A stretch of 28,930 nucleotides of DNA from Minisyncoccota bacterium (lineage in GTDB: Bacteria; Patescibacteriota; Minisyncoccia; Minisyncoccales; GCA-002788555). Each line of letters starts with the position of its first letter. Positions within the stretch are counted from its first letter, which is position 1. The stretch covers positions 1 through 28,930 of the forward strand of contig JAQVET010000001.1 in assembly GCA_028697615.1 (NCBI GenBank), read 5' to 3'. This document shows positions 7,912 to 17,300 of this stretch, one piece after another. Made by a program: the position numbers and the translations under genes. Below the pieces are notes generated by a model, which saw nothing but the letters and a program-made list of their open reading frames with translations, ran no database searches and was not told where the DNA came from.

Positions 7912-8961
7912 TTAATATCCGTATCTTTTTTTTCTTCTTAGTGTTTCAAATAAAAAACAAGGCCAATATTTTAATGTTAGTGGCATATCCTGTGTTTTTA
8001 AATATTTTTCTTCAAAACCACCAAAACCTTTTTTAAAAAATGTAAATCCTTGCCAGGGATGATTTTTTTGATTTTCAGGTGCAATGCCCCAAAAATTATA
8101 ATATTTTATCCCTCTCTTTTTTGCCTCTTTAATAACTTCCCATTGTAAAAGTTCTGAGGCACAAAGATTAGAATATTTTTTTAAAGAAGCGCCATGGTGA
8201 TAAATAGCAATATCTTGCCAAAAAATAATAATTGCAGATGACACTATTTCACCTTTTGCTATGGCAAAAAATAATACTACTCCATTGTCAACTGAAAAAT
8301 TTTCAAATTCTTTTTTTAAATAATCAATGGGATAAGAAGCAAAATTTTTACGTTTTGTAGTTTGCTGATAAATTTTATAAAATTTATCAATATCTTGAAT
8401 ATTATTTGATTTCTCAATAATAACTCCTTCTCTTTGGGCCCTTTTAATAGAATATCTTGTCCTTTTTGCCATATTTTTTAAAAGTTCTTCTTCTCCCAAA
8501 GAAAGATCCAAAACCCAAGTTTCTTCAGCATTTAAAAATGTAGGCGCATCTCTAAAACCCATTTTTTTAAAAATATCTTTATTTTCTTGATTTCTTTCAA
8601 AAATTGAACCAACCCTAATAAAATCTGCTTTTTCTTGTCTACCCAAATCTTTAATTTTTCTAAAAAGAAAGTTTAAAATATCATACTTTTCATTAAAATT
8701 TAAATTCTCAAAATTTTTAATTGTAGGACCATGGGTAATAGCTAAAAATGTTCCTCTTTTTGCAATTTCTTTAACAATCTGACATGTCCCTACTGTATCG
8801 CCATCTTTAAAAATTCCAAAACGCCAATTTTTCTTTCCTATTTTTTTATGAAACTCACCCCAATTCCATGATTGAAGAAAACTTTTTTTTTCTACATTTT
8901 TAAAAAAATCTTCCCAAATATCTTTTTTATCTATAATATTAAGACTCAATTGGTTTTGCAT
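7912..8961 (-). CDS. FemAB/FemX-type aminoacyl (or acyl) transferase
   Basis: 349 residues with the doubled GNAT fold of the FemAB family. Known members add amino acids from aminoacyl-tRNA to lipid II cross-bridges, while relatives acylate amino sugars. Visible signatures are SFLQSWNWGEFHKK near the N-terminus, RTRYSIKRAQREGV in the middle, and the family hallmark YYNFWGIAPE...PWQGFTFFKKGFGG near the C-terminus. Its start overlaps the end of the upstream DegT-type gene by 23 nt, so translation is likely coupled. With murC upstream and ftsQ downstream, a peptidoglycan precursor substrate is the simplest inference. The transferred group cannot be told from sequence. Confidence 0.85.
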   Translation of the reverse strand: MQNQLSLNIIDKKDIWEDFFKNVEKKSFLQSWNWGEFHKKIGKKNWRFGIFKDGDTVGTCQIVKEIAKRGTFLAITHGPTIKNFENLNFNEKYDILNFLFRKIKDLGRQEKADFIRVGSIFERNQENKDIFKKMGFRDAPTFLNAEETWVLDLSLGEEELLKNMAKRTRYSIKRAQREGVIIEKSNNIQDIDKFYKIYQQTTKRKNFASYPIDYLKKEFENFSVDNGVVLFFAIAKGEIVSSAIIIFWQDIAIYHHGASLKKYSNLCASELLQWEVIKEAKKRGIKYYNFWGIAPENQKNHPWQGFTFFKKGFGGFEEKYLKTQDMPLTLKYWPCFLFETLRRKKRYGY

Positions 8962-10216
8962 ATTTTATTATAAAATTTAAAACCCTATCCAAGTCATTTT
9001 TTGAAACTGCTGGATTGGTTGGCAGATTAATTATCTTTGAAGCAACCTCCTCTGCTTTTCTACAAGAACCCATTCTATATTGCATTTTTGAAAGATCGGT
9101 CCCCGGCGGCATTATTGGACTTTGATACCATTGATCGTCAAATATGATACCATATTTTTTTGATTCTGACAAAATCTCCTTTTGATTTTCAACTAAAATC
9201 GGAAACATTTTTAAAAATTGAATGTCTCCCCTTTCCGTTGGAAGAATAAAATTATCTGGTAAATTTTCAAAATAAAATTTTGTATTTTCTTGCCGCCTTC
9301 TATTGAATTTTTCAAGTTTTAAAAATTGATTTTTCGCTAAAATTGTAAGAGCATTTGGAAATCTCTTTGGAAAAAAATTAGGTTTTCTCCCCTGCTTTTC
9401 TTCATATGAAGTGCCTTTTGAAAGAAGCTTAATTTTTTGGAAAAAATATAAAAGAAATTTACCAAATCCAGAATTATATGTTGGTAAAATAAGTGAAAAA
9501 ATAATTGGATGAAAAAGTTGCTGAAAAATCCAAAAATATGATGGATAATTTAAATCTTTCTGAAATTTTCTAATTTTAGATGCCAGTAAACTATTGCTAC
9601 TACCAGCCATACCACCAAATGTAGAGGAAATAATTTTGTCTCTACCAAAACTAAAAAAAGAAGCATCTCCAAATGTCCCAAGCAACTTACCTTTATATTT
9701 TACTCCAAGAGAGTGGGCACAATCTTCAATTAAAAAAAGATTATATTTTTTGCAAATTTCTTGAATTTTTTCAATATCTGCTGGCTGACTAAATGTATGT
9801 TGGACAATCACTGCTTTTGAATTTTTTGTTATTTTTTTCTCTAAATCAATAGGGTCTAAATTTAAATCTAAAAAGCCATTGTTATTTACTCCAACAATAT
9901 CAACAAAAACTGGCTTTGTTTGCTGCCACAAAATTGGATTTACCAAACTATTACATGTAAATGCTTGAATTAAAATTTCATCATTTTTTTTAATCGAAAG
10001 ACTATTTAAAATAGCAAAAAGAGCAGCCCGTCCGCTATTAAATGAAATAGCATCAACAAACTGAAAATAATCATTAAATATTTTTTCGAACTCGTAAATA
10101 AATTTTCCTTCTTTCCATATCCATGGTTGAAAAATTACCTTTAAGGCTAAAAGGGTATCATCTTTTTCTAAATTAGGCGCTAAAAAATTAGCAATCGGCC
10201 GAGAAAAACTTGACAT
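8939..10216 (-). CDS. DegT/DnrJ/EryC1/StrS-family PLP aminotransferase
   Basis: 425-residue fold-type I PLP enzyme. Known members transaminate keto-sugars bound to nucleotides. Visible elements are SFNSGRAALFAIL (58-70, PLP phosphate region), LIEDCAHSLG (162-171, Asp165 for the pyridine nitrogen) and SFFSFGRDK (186-194) with Lys194 as candidate Schiff-base lysine. A long insert with aromatic and hydrophobic residues at about 225-270 could contact membrane or partner. It lies 14 nt after murC and overlaps the FemAB-type gene by 23 nt. An amino-sugar product acylated by that partner is a reasonable guess, not shown by sequence. Confidence 0.88.
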   Translation of the reverse strand: MSSFSRPIANFLAPNLEKDDTLLALKVIFQPWIWKEGKFIYEFEKIFNDYFQFVDAISFNSGRAALFAILNSLSIKKNDEILIQAFTCNSLVNPILWQQTKPVFVDIVGVNNNGFLDLNLDPIDLEKKITKNSKAVIVQHTFSQPADIEKIQEICKKYNLFLIEDCAHSLGVKYKGKLLGTFGDASFFSFGRDKIISSTFGGMAGSSNSLLASKIRKFQKDLNYPSYFWIFQQLFHPIIFSLILPTYNSGFGKFLLYFFQKIKLLSKGTSYEEKQGRKPNFFPKRFPNALTILAKNQFLKLEKFNRRRQENTKFYFENLPDNFILPTERGDIQFLKMFPILVENQKEILSESKKYGIIFDDQWYQSPIMPPGTDLSKMQYRMGSCRKAEEVASKIINLPTNPAVSKNDLDRVLNFIIKYAKPIES

Positions 10217-10230
10217 AAAAAAATTAAAAA

Positions 10231-11562
10231 TTATTTAAAATTGAAAATTATTTTATATATATCTCCTGCTCCCATTATTAAAACAACATCATCTTTTTTT
10301 AATTTTGGCTTTAAAAATGAAGGAATATCCCGCCAATTTTTAATAAAATAAATTTCTTTCTCATGATTTTTCTTTAGAATCGCTTCTTTAAGATCGTTTG
10401 AGGAGATATCTTTATTTTTTTCCCTTCCAGCAACATCAAAAATTTCAGTTAAAATTATTTTATCCGCACTATTAAATGCTTGAGTAAAATCTGAAAAAAG
10501 TTTTTTTGTTCTTTGATATTGATGTGGTTGAAAAATGACCCAAAGCCGCCTTTTTGGAAATTTCTCCTTTGCTGCCTGAATCGTTGATTTGATTTCTGTC
10601 GGATGATGCGCGTAATCAGAAATTAAGGTAATTTTTGGTTTACTTCCACGAAGATACCCGTTTTTATCAGGATTTATAATTTCAAACCGACGCCAAGCAC
10701 CTTTATAATTTGCCAATGTATTAAAACTAATTTTATCAGAAATATTCAAAATCCTTGCTAATGTTAAAGCAGCCAGAGCATTTGAAACATTGTGTTTTCC
10801 TGGTATTTTTAAAATCTTTTTTAACTTTTTTGTATCCTTTTGATTAAGAGAATAAAATTTTATTTTAAATTGATAATTAACAGGTTTTACGCTTAATATC
10901 TTTTTAATATTTTTATCATCTTTATTTGCTATCAAAAATCCATCTTGAGGAAGGCGAAGTATATATTTTTTAAATGTATTTAAAATATGATCGAGATTTT
11001 TATAAAAATCCAAATGCTCTTTTTCAATATTTGTCAAAATAATAATTTTTGGAAAATAATTTAAGAACGATGCCCTATACTCATCTGCCTCGATCACAAG
11101 ATATTGACTTTTACCTTTTCTAAAATTTGAATTATTAAATTCCTTTAATTTTGTTCCAATAATTACTGTTGGATCGAGCCCTGCATTCTCTAAAATTAAT
11201 GAAACCATTGCTGATATTGTACTTTTACCATGCATTCCTGACACAGCAATGGTAAAATATTTTTTTGTTAATTCACCGAGTGCTTGGGGATAGGTCTTAA
11301 TTTTTATTTTTAATTTTTTTGCTCGAATAACCTCAGGATTACTTTGCGAAATAGCAGGGCTGCAAATTACTAAATTAACATCATTTTTTAAATTGCTTGC
11401 TTTGTGCTCTCCTATAAAAATTTTAGCTCCTTTTTTTTTAAGAAGCTTAATTATATCTGAATCAACTAAATCTGAACCAGAAACACGGTCTCCATTTGCA
11501 AGATAATATTGAGCCAAACCAGAAACCCCAATTCCTCCAATGCCAATAAAATGAATATTCAT
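10231..11562 (-). CDS. murC: UDP-N-acetylmuramate--L-alanine ligase MurC
   Basis: Adds L-Ala to UDP-MurNAc, the first step of the peptidoglycan stem peptide, in the cytoplasm. 443 residues. The N-terminal nucleotide fold is GIGGIGVSGLA (7-17). The ATP P-loop is GMHGKST (109-115), a variant of the usual GTHGKT. The central domain has IEADEYRASFLNY and TNIEKEHLDFY. The C-terminal domain has DYAHHPTEI and FQPHQYQRT. MurC rather than Mpl or MurD is supported by the GIGGIG start and the HHPTEI/QPHQYQRT pair. It lies 2 nt after thpR and 14 nt before the aminotransferase gene. Confidence 0.95.
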   Translation of the reverse strand: MNIHFIGIGGIGVSGLAQYYLANGDRVSGSDLVDSDIIKLLKKKGAKIFIGEHKASNLKNDVNLVICSPAISQSNPEVIRAKKLKIKIKTYPQALGELTKKYFTIAVSGMHGKSTISAMVSLILENAGLDPTVIIGTKLKEFNNSNFRKGKSQYLVIEADEYRASFLNYFPKIIILTNIEKEHLDFYKNLDHILNTFKKYILRLPQDGFLIANKDDKNIKKILSVKPVNYQFKIKFYSLNQKDTKKLKKILKIPGKHNVSNALAALTLARILNISDKISFNTLANYKGAWRRFEIINPDKNGYLRGSKPKITLISDYAHHPTEIKSTIQAAKEKFPKRRLWVIFQPHQYQRTKKLFSDFTQAFNSADKIILTEIFDVAGREKNKDISSNDLKEAILKKNHEKEIYFIKNWRDIPSFLKPKLKKDDVVLIMGAGDIYKIIFNFK

Positions 11563-11564
11563 AA

Positions 11565-12113
11565 TTAATTTAAAATAAAACTTTTTATTATTTTATATTC
11601 TGCTCCTGTTTTTTTCAATATACTTTCAAATAAAACAATTTTTTGGGCGGAAAATGGAATAAAAATTTCCTTTTGAAAAAAAACACCATAAAGTTCTTTT
11701 CCCCTTGCCCTGGCAATGGTAATATGAATTTGAAATGACCTTTTTTCTTTCTGAAAAAAAATATTTTGATTTTCTAAATTTCTTATTAATTTATTTCGTA
11801 AATTTTCAATTTCTAAATTTTTTTTACCTTGAATCCAAATAAGTCGTGGGTTTTCTCTTTTAGGCCCTAAACAAATTAAATTAAGTTCTATTAAAAATGG
11901 CTTAAACCCAAAAAGTGATTTTTGAATTGCAGATATAATACTGTCAATTTTATTTTCATCTTGCCAACCTAAAAATAAAATAGTTATATGAAGATTTTCA
12001 CGAGCCTGCCATTTTAAATTTAATTTTTTTAATTTTTTTTCTTTTTTATATAAAATGATTTCATTTTTTATCTCTTCTGGAATAGGAATAGCGATAAATA
12101 ATCTTTTTTTCAT
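11565..12113 (-). CDS. thpR: RNA 2',3'-cyclic phosphodiesterase (ThpR/LigT, 2H family)
   Basis: 182-residue 2H phosphoesterase that opens 2',3'-cyclic phosphates on RNA ends. The two catalytic HxT motifs are HITILFLG (42-49) and HITIARARG (130-138). The N-terminus KKRLFIAIPIPEEIK is the classic start of the family. It is the first gene of the long minus-strand run that ends at pilC, 2 nt before murC. Its promoter must lie in the divergent region to its right, which carries a microsatellite and a dispersed repeat. Confidence 0.92.
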   Translation of the reverse strand: MKKRLFIAIPIPEEIKNEIILYKKEKKLKKLNLKWQARENLHITILFLGWQDENKIDSIISAIQKSLFGFKPFLIELNLICLGPKRENPRLIWIQGKKNLEIENLRNKLIRNLENQNIFFQKEKRSFQIHITIARARGKELYGVFFQKEIFIPFSAQKIVLFESILKKTGAEYKIIKSFILN

Positions 12114-12124
12114 AGATAGTATGG

Positions 12125-12153
12125 ATTAAAGAATTAAAGAATTAAAGAATTAA
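12125..12153. repeat. 8-bp microsatellite (ATTAAAGA, about 3.6 units)
   Basis: Three full ATTAAAGA units and a partial fourth, just 5' of the thpR start on the minus strand. Slippage here would change the leader or promoter spacing of the murC-pil run. Confidence 0.9.
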
Positions 12154-12170
12154 CTTATAACTAACAACTT

Positions 12171-12197
12171 AAAACTAGTAACTTGAATATTTCGAAC
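12171..12197. repeat. Dispersed intergenic repeat, copy A
   Basis: A 27-bp sequence with core TAACTTGAATATTTCGAAC matches 25931-25957 at 25 of 27 positions. Each copy lies within 100 bp upstream of a minus-strand gene (thpR here, rmuC there) and in the same orientation relative to it. A second TTCGAAC follows at once in this copy. Confidence 0.8.
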
Positions 12198-12242
12198 AAT
12201 TCGAACGTCTTTGGTTTTGACTTGTGTTTTTAACTTTTGGGT

Positions 12243-12304
12243 TATAATTTGGCGTATTTCGGCGTCTTTGGTAGCGTAAATCTGCTTTGATAATGTATTA
12301 TAAT
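12243..12304 (+). promoter_or_regulatory. Candidate promoter region for the AmmeMemoRadiSam genes
   Basis: Two exact TATAAT boxes on the plus strand (12243-12248 and 12299-12304) lie upstream of the start at 12354. A -35-like TTGACT (12217-12222) precedes the first at a long 20-nt spacing, and no good -35 precedes the second. CGTCTTTGGT occurs twice (12205-12214, 12264-12273). The divergent thpR promoter must also be in this 240-bp gap. Confidence 0.4.
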
Positions 12305-12316
12305 ATTATAACCTTC

Positions 12317-12335
12317 TCTTGCATTTTCTGCAAGA
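12317..12335 (+). other. Small hairpin in the 5' leader of the radical SAM gene
   Basis: TCTTGCA (12317-12323) pairs with TGCAAGA (12329-12335) around a 5-nt loop, ending 18 nt before the start codon. No T-run follows, so it is not a terminator. It might affect translation or RNA stability. Confidence 0.4.
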
Positions 12336-12353
12336 AATGATAAAATTAAATGT

Positions 12354-13424
12354 ATGAAAGAAGCATTGCTTTATAAAACTATAGTAAAAAATCAATCTGT
12401 TCAATGTCGTGCTTGTAATCACTTTTGTATTATTGCACCAGGAAAAAGAGGAAAATGTGGAGTAAGAGAAAATAAATATGGTAAACTTTTTTCTCTTGTT
12501 TGGGGCAGAATTAATTCTTTAAACATCGATCCTATTGAAAAAAAACCGTTTTTTCATTTTTTACCCGGATCACAAACACTTTCTCTCTGCACAGTTGGCT
12601 GCAATTTTGCTTGCAGAAATTGTCAAAATTGGCAAATCTCACAAGGCCCTAAAATAGATGGGAAAATTGATGGACAAAATTTTCTCCCCCAAAAAATTAT
12701 AGAAATCGCTTTAAAATATAAAATCCCATCAATTTCTTATACATACACAGAACCAACTGTCTTCTTTGAATATGCTCTTGAAATAATGAAACTGGCAAAA
12801 CAAAAAGGAATAAAAAATTGCTGGATTTCTAATGGTTTTATGTCAAAAGATTTAATTGAAATAATTTCTCCTTATCTTGATGCTATTAATGTTGATCTTA
12901 AAAGTTTTTCAGAGGAATTTTATCAAAAATATTGTAAAGGTAGATTGCATCCTATTTTGGAAAATTTAAAAAATTTTAAAAAAAGAGGAATTTGGGTTGA
13001 GATTACGACTCTTTTTATATCTGACATTACTTCTATCTCGGATATTAAAAAAATAGCAAAATTTATTAAAAATGAATTGGGAAGCGAAACCCCCTGGCAT
13101 ATATCTAGATTCTTCCCAGAAATTTCTTGGCAATTAAGAACACTTCCATCTACACCAATTCAAGATATAAAAGATGCTTGTCAAATTGGACTTGATGAAG
13201 GTCTAAAATATGTTTATGCAGGTAATGTACCTGGCCTTGCCTCAGAAGACACATATTGCCCAAAATGTCATAAAAAAATGATAAATAGAACAGGATATTT
13301 TATCGAAAGATTCGATAAAAATGGAAAATGCTCAAATTGTCAAGAGGATTTAAATATTATTGAGCAAACAACAAAATTACCCAAAGAAGATAACGGAATA
13401 AAAATAAAAATACACGAAGAATAA
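12354..13424 (+). CDS. amrS: AmmeMemoRadiSam system radical SAM enzyme
   Basis: 356-residue radical SAM protein of the AmmeMemoRadiSam group (PflA-like). The [4Fe-4S] motif CxxxCxxC is C83, C87, C90 in GCNFACRNCQNW. An N-terminal cysteine set (C18, C21, C25, C35) and a C-terminal CxxC pair of pairs (C302/C305, C326/C329) flank the core and are typical of this group. IDPIEKKPFFHFLPG is another hallmark. The substrate of this family is not established to my knowledge. Its stop is 2 nt before the MEMO/LigB gene, so the two are co-transcribed. Confidence 0.92.
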   Translation: MKEALLYKTIVKNQSVQCRACNHFCIIAPGKRGKCGVRENKYGKLFSLVWGRINSLNIDPIEKKPFFHFLPGSQTLSLCTVGCNFACRNCQNWQISQGPKIDGKIDGQNFLPQKIIEIALKYKIPSISYTYTEPTVFFEYALEIMKLAKQKGIKNCWISNGFMSKDLIEIISPYLDAINVDLKSFSEEFYQKYCKGRLHPILENLKNFKKRGIWVEITTLFISDITSISDIKKIAKFIKNELGSETPWHISRFFPEISWQLRTLPSTPIQDIKDACQIGLDEGLKYVYAGNVPGLASEDTYCPKCHKKMINRTGYFIERFDKNGKCSNCQEDLNIIEQTTKLPKEDNGIKIKIHEE

Positions 13425-13426
13425 AA

Positions 13427-14224
13427 ATGTTAAAATTTGCTTGTATCAGTCCACATCCTCCGATTATTATTCCAACGATTGGCGAAATACAAGATTTAAA
13501 AAAAGTAAAAAATACTATCAAGGCTTTGGAAGACTTAAAAAATATCTTTGAAAAAAAAGAGATAGATTCTCTTTTAATTATATCACCCCATGCTCCATTT
13601 GATCCTTACTTTTTTACATTAAACATTAAAGATAAATTTATCGGTGGTTTTTCAAATTTTGGAGATTTAAAAACAAAAATGTCATTTGAGGGAGATATTG
13701 ATTTAGCAAAAAAAATTTTATTATCATTTAAAAATATTCCTATAAGAGAAATTAACTATCCTCTTCTTGATCACGGTACACTAGTGCCCCTTTATTATCT
13801 ATGTCAAAACAAAAAACCAAAAATTATAATTTTAAACTATTGCTTGCTTAATAATCAAATACATTTTGAATTTGGAAAAACTTTAGGAAAAATTATTCAA
13901 AATTCTGAGAAAAAAATTGGAATTATTGCTTCGGGTGATCTTTCTCATAGATTAACCCCCGATGCACCCGCAGGATTTTCAATAAAAGGAAAAGAGTTTG
14001 ATCAAAAATTAATAAAACTCTTAGAGAAAAAAGATATCAATGGTATTTTAAATATGGATCAAGATTTAGTTGAAAAAGCAGGAGAATGTGGCTATAGATC
14101 AATTATTATTTTACTTGGAACATTATCAAAAATTGGAATGGATAATGTAAATTTTGAAAAACTTTCATATGAGGGACCATTTGGTGTTGGCTACTTGGTT
14201 GCAAATTTTAAACTATTAATATAA
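13427..14224 (+). CDS. amrB: AmmeMemoRadiSam system MEMO/LigB-domain protein
   Basis: 265-residue class III extradiol dioxygenase-like (LigB/MEMO) protein. Candidate metal ligands are His10 in SPHPP, His55 in SPHAPFDP and His174 in SGDLSHRL, and GECGYRSI lies near the C-terminus. It pairs with the radical SAM gene 2 nt upstream. The third usual partner, an AMMECR1 domain, is neither fused to it nor encoded next to it. The stop codon ends at the base before tRNA-Ala, so the messenger probably runs into the tRNA and is released by tRNA processing. Confidence 0.88.
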   Translation: MLKFACISPHPPIIIPTIGEIQDLKKVKNTIKALEDLKNIFEKKEIDSLLIISPHAPFDPYFFTLNIKDKFIGGFSNFGDLKTKMSFEGDIDLAKKILLSFKNIPIREINYPLLDHGTLVPLYYLCQNKKPKIIILNYCLLNNQIHFEFGKTLGKIIQNSEKKIGIIASGDLSHRLTPDAPAGFSIKGKEFDQKLIKLLEKKDINGILNMDQDLVEKAGECGYRSIIILLGTLSKIGMDNVNFEKLSYEGPFGVGYLVANFKLLI

Positions 14225-14295
14225 GGGCCCATAGTACAATGGTAATACACCGCATTCGCATTGCGGAGATGTGAGTTCGATTCTCACTGGGTCCA
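14225..14295 (+). tRNA. tRNA-Ala (anticodon CGC)
   Basis: Full cloverleaf: acceptor GGGCCCA pairs with TGGGTCC, discriminator A at 14295. The anticodon arm CCGCA-TTCGCAT-TGCGG gives CGC, reading the Ala codon GCG. The T-loop is TTCGATT. The acceptor contains the G3:U70 wobble pair, the main AlaRS identity element, which confirms Ala. It begins on the base after the stop codon of the upstream gene. Confidence 0.96.
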
Positions 14296-14301
14296 ATATA
14301 T

Positions 14302-14327
14302 AAAATCGCGATTTATCGCGATTTTTT
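14302..14327 (+). terminator. Rho-independent terminator after tRNA-Ala
   Basis: AAAATCGCGA (14302-14311), loop TTTA, then TCGCGATTTT with a run of six T. A perfect 10-bp stem with T-tract, 6 nt after the tRNA, closes the AmmeMemoRadiSam/tRNA unit. Confidence 0.92.
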
Positions 14328-14338
14328 GATTAAAAAAC

Positions 14339-14372
14339 TTGATTTTTAGGGGCAAAAAAGTTAATATATAAT
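14339..14372 (+). promoter_or_regulatory. Candidate dnaE promoter
   Basis: TTGATT (14339-14344), 17-nt spacer, TAATAT (14362-14367), with an overlapping exact TATAAT at 14367-14372. It lies between the terminator and the dnaE start at 14393. Both hexamers of the 17-nt pair are only partial matches. Confidence 0.45.
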
Positions 14373-14392
14373 CTTGAAGCAATTTTTTATTT

Positions 14393-17300
14393 ATGGATTT
14401 TACTCATCTTCACGTACATTCTCACTACTCACTTCTTGATGGTTTATCAAAAATTGACCAACTTATTTTACTTGCTCAAAATCAAAGAATGAAATCCCTT
14501 GCTCTCACGGATCATGGGGCAATGTATGGAACGATTGAATTTTATAAAAAAGCAAAAGAGGCAGGAATTAAACCAATTATTGGAGAAGAATTTTATATTG
14601 CTCAGGAAAAAATGACTGACAAAAGACCGAATATAGACGATAAAAGATATCATTTAATACTTTTAGCAAAAAATTTAAAGGGCTATCAAAATTTAGTTAA
14701 ACTTACAACAAAGGCTAATCTTGAGGGATTTTATTATAAACCAAGAATTGATAATGAACTTTTAGAAAAACACTGTGAAGGACTTATTTGTCTTTCAGCA
14801 TGCCTTCAAGGGAGAATTCCAAGATTAATTTTGGCAAATAAGGTTGATGAAGCAGAAAAACTTGCGCTATTTTATAAAAATCTTTTTGGAAAAGATGGTT
14901 TTTATTTAGAAATTCAACACCACCCAAGTATTAAAGAACAGGAAAAAGTTAATAATATTTTGATTCAAATGGCAAAAAAATTAGATATTGGACTGGTTGC
15001 TACCAATGATGTCCATTATTTAAAAAAAGAAGATGCCGAAGCTCAAGATATTTTAATGCTTATAAATACAAATGCGAAACCAGATGATCCAGAAAGATTA
15101 ACTATGAAACAAGATGATTTTTCTTTCAAATCGCAAGAAGAAATGAAAAAGGATTTTAAAGATGTGCCTCAAGCCATTGAAAATACTCAAAAAATAGCCG
15201 AAATGTGTAATATAGAATTTAAATTAGGTGAAAATAAACTGCCATCTTTTCCTGTACCCAATGGTAAAACACCGATTCAATATTTAAAAGAAATATGCGA
15301 GAAAGGCATTAAAGAAAAATATCCAAATACTAATCCCGAAATTAAAGAAAGATTACGGTACGAACTCGAAGTCATTGAAAAAACAGGATTTGCATCATAT
15401 TTTTTAATTGTTTGGGATATTGTTAAATGGGCAAAGGAAAATGGAATAATTGTAGGTCCGGGACGTGGTAGTGTTGGTGGATCTCTTGTGGCTTATTTAT
15501 CAGGAATTACCGAAGTAGATCCAATAGAATATAATCTTCTTTTTGAAAGATTTTTAAATCCAGAGCGTATTTCGATGCCAGATATCGATCTTGATTTTGC
15601 TGATACAAGAAGAGACGAAGTAATAAATTATGCTCGCCAAAAATACGGAAAAGATAAAGTAGCACAAATTATTACTTTTGGAACAATGGCAGCAAGACAA
15701 GTAGTAAGAGATGTTGGTAGATCTCTTAAGTATCCATATTCTTTTTGCGATAAAATTGCCAAAATGATTCCAATGAATTTTACACTTCAGGAAGCACTTG
15801 AAAAAATTGCAGAGTTTCGCCAAGTGTTTGAACAAGATAAAAGGATAAAAAAATTAATTGAAATTTCCAAGAAACTTGAAGGTGTGGCTCGTCATGCATC
15901 GGTTCATGCCTGTGGAGTAGTTATATCAAGCGAACCCCTAACAAATCTTGTTCCCCTGCAAAATCCTCCACAAAACGAAGAAGGTATTATTACCCAATAC
16001 GAAATGCATTCGATAGAAGACTTAGGACTTTTAAAAATGGATTTTCTTGGACTTAAAAATTTAACAATAATTGAAGAGGCACTAAGGGTGATTAAGAAAA
16101 CCAAAGGAGAAGAAATTGATATTGGAAATCTTCCACTTGATGATAAAAAAACTTATAAGCTTCTTCAAAATGGAAATACCACAGGGGTTTTTCAATTGGA
16201 AAGCGATGGGATGAAAAAATATCTTATTCAACTTAAACCGACAAAAATTGAAGATATAATAGCAATGATTGCTCTTTATAGACCAGGCCCAATTGGTTTA
16301 ATACCAGAATATGTTGCAAGAAAAAATGGAAAGAAAAAAGTTGAATATTTACACCCGAAATTAAAACCTATTTTACAAGATACTTATGGAGTACTAATTT
16401 ATCAAGAACAACTTATGCAAATTGCTCAGCAATTAGCCGGTTTTACCTTAGCTGAAGCAGATATTTTAAGAAAAGCAGTAGGAAAAAAAATAAAATCTCT
16501 TCTGGGAGAGCAAAAAGAAAAACTTATCAAAGGAATGATGAAAAATAAAATTCCCCTCCAAACAGCAGAAAAAATATGGGAATGGATACTTCCCTTTGCA
16601 AGTTATGGTTTTAATAGAAGTCATGCTACTGCTTATGCAATTATCGCCTATCAAACAGCGTATCTTAAGGCACATTTTCCAGTAGAATTTATGGCTGTTT
16701 TAATGAATACAGAACAAAAAAACATTGATAGATTAACAATTTTAATAAACGAAGCGAAAAAAATGGGAATAAAGGTTCTGCCCCCAGATATAAATGAAAG
16801 TTTAAAAAAATTTACTGTTGTCAATGAAAAGACAATTCGTTTTGGATTGGGAGCAATCAAAAACGTTGGAGTAAATATTGTAGAAAAAATTGTCCAAGAA
16901 AGAAAAGAAAATGGCTCTTATAAATCAATAACTGATTTTTTGGAAAGGGTAAATGGAAATATTATAAATAAAAAATCTCTTGAAAGTTTGATTAAGGCAG
17001 GTGTTTTTGACACCATTGAAACAAGGCAAAAACTTTTATATAATCTTCAAAAGCTTTTGGATTTTGCTCAATTTTCAAATCGACAAAAAACAAATGGTCA
17101 AGCATCTCTTTTTCAAAACACAAATTCTAATATACCCCCTATTACTTTTGATGCTCCAGAAAAAAACGGCGATCCAAACCAAGAACTTTTTTGGGAAAAA
17201 GAACTTTTAGGAATTTTTGTATCTTCCCATCCAATGGAAAAAATTAAAAAAATATCAACACTTAATATAATACCAATAGAAAAAATAGGAAAATATCAAA

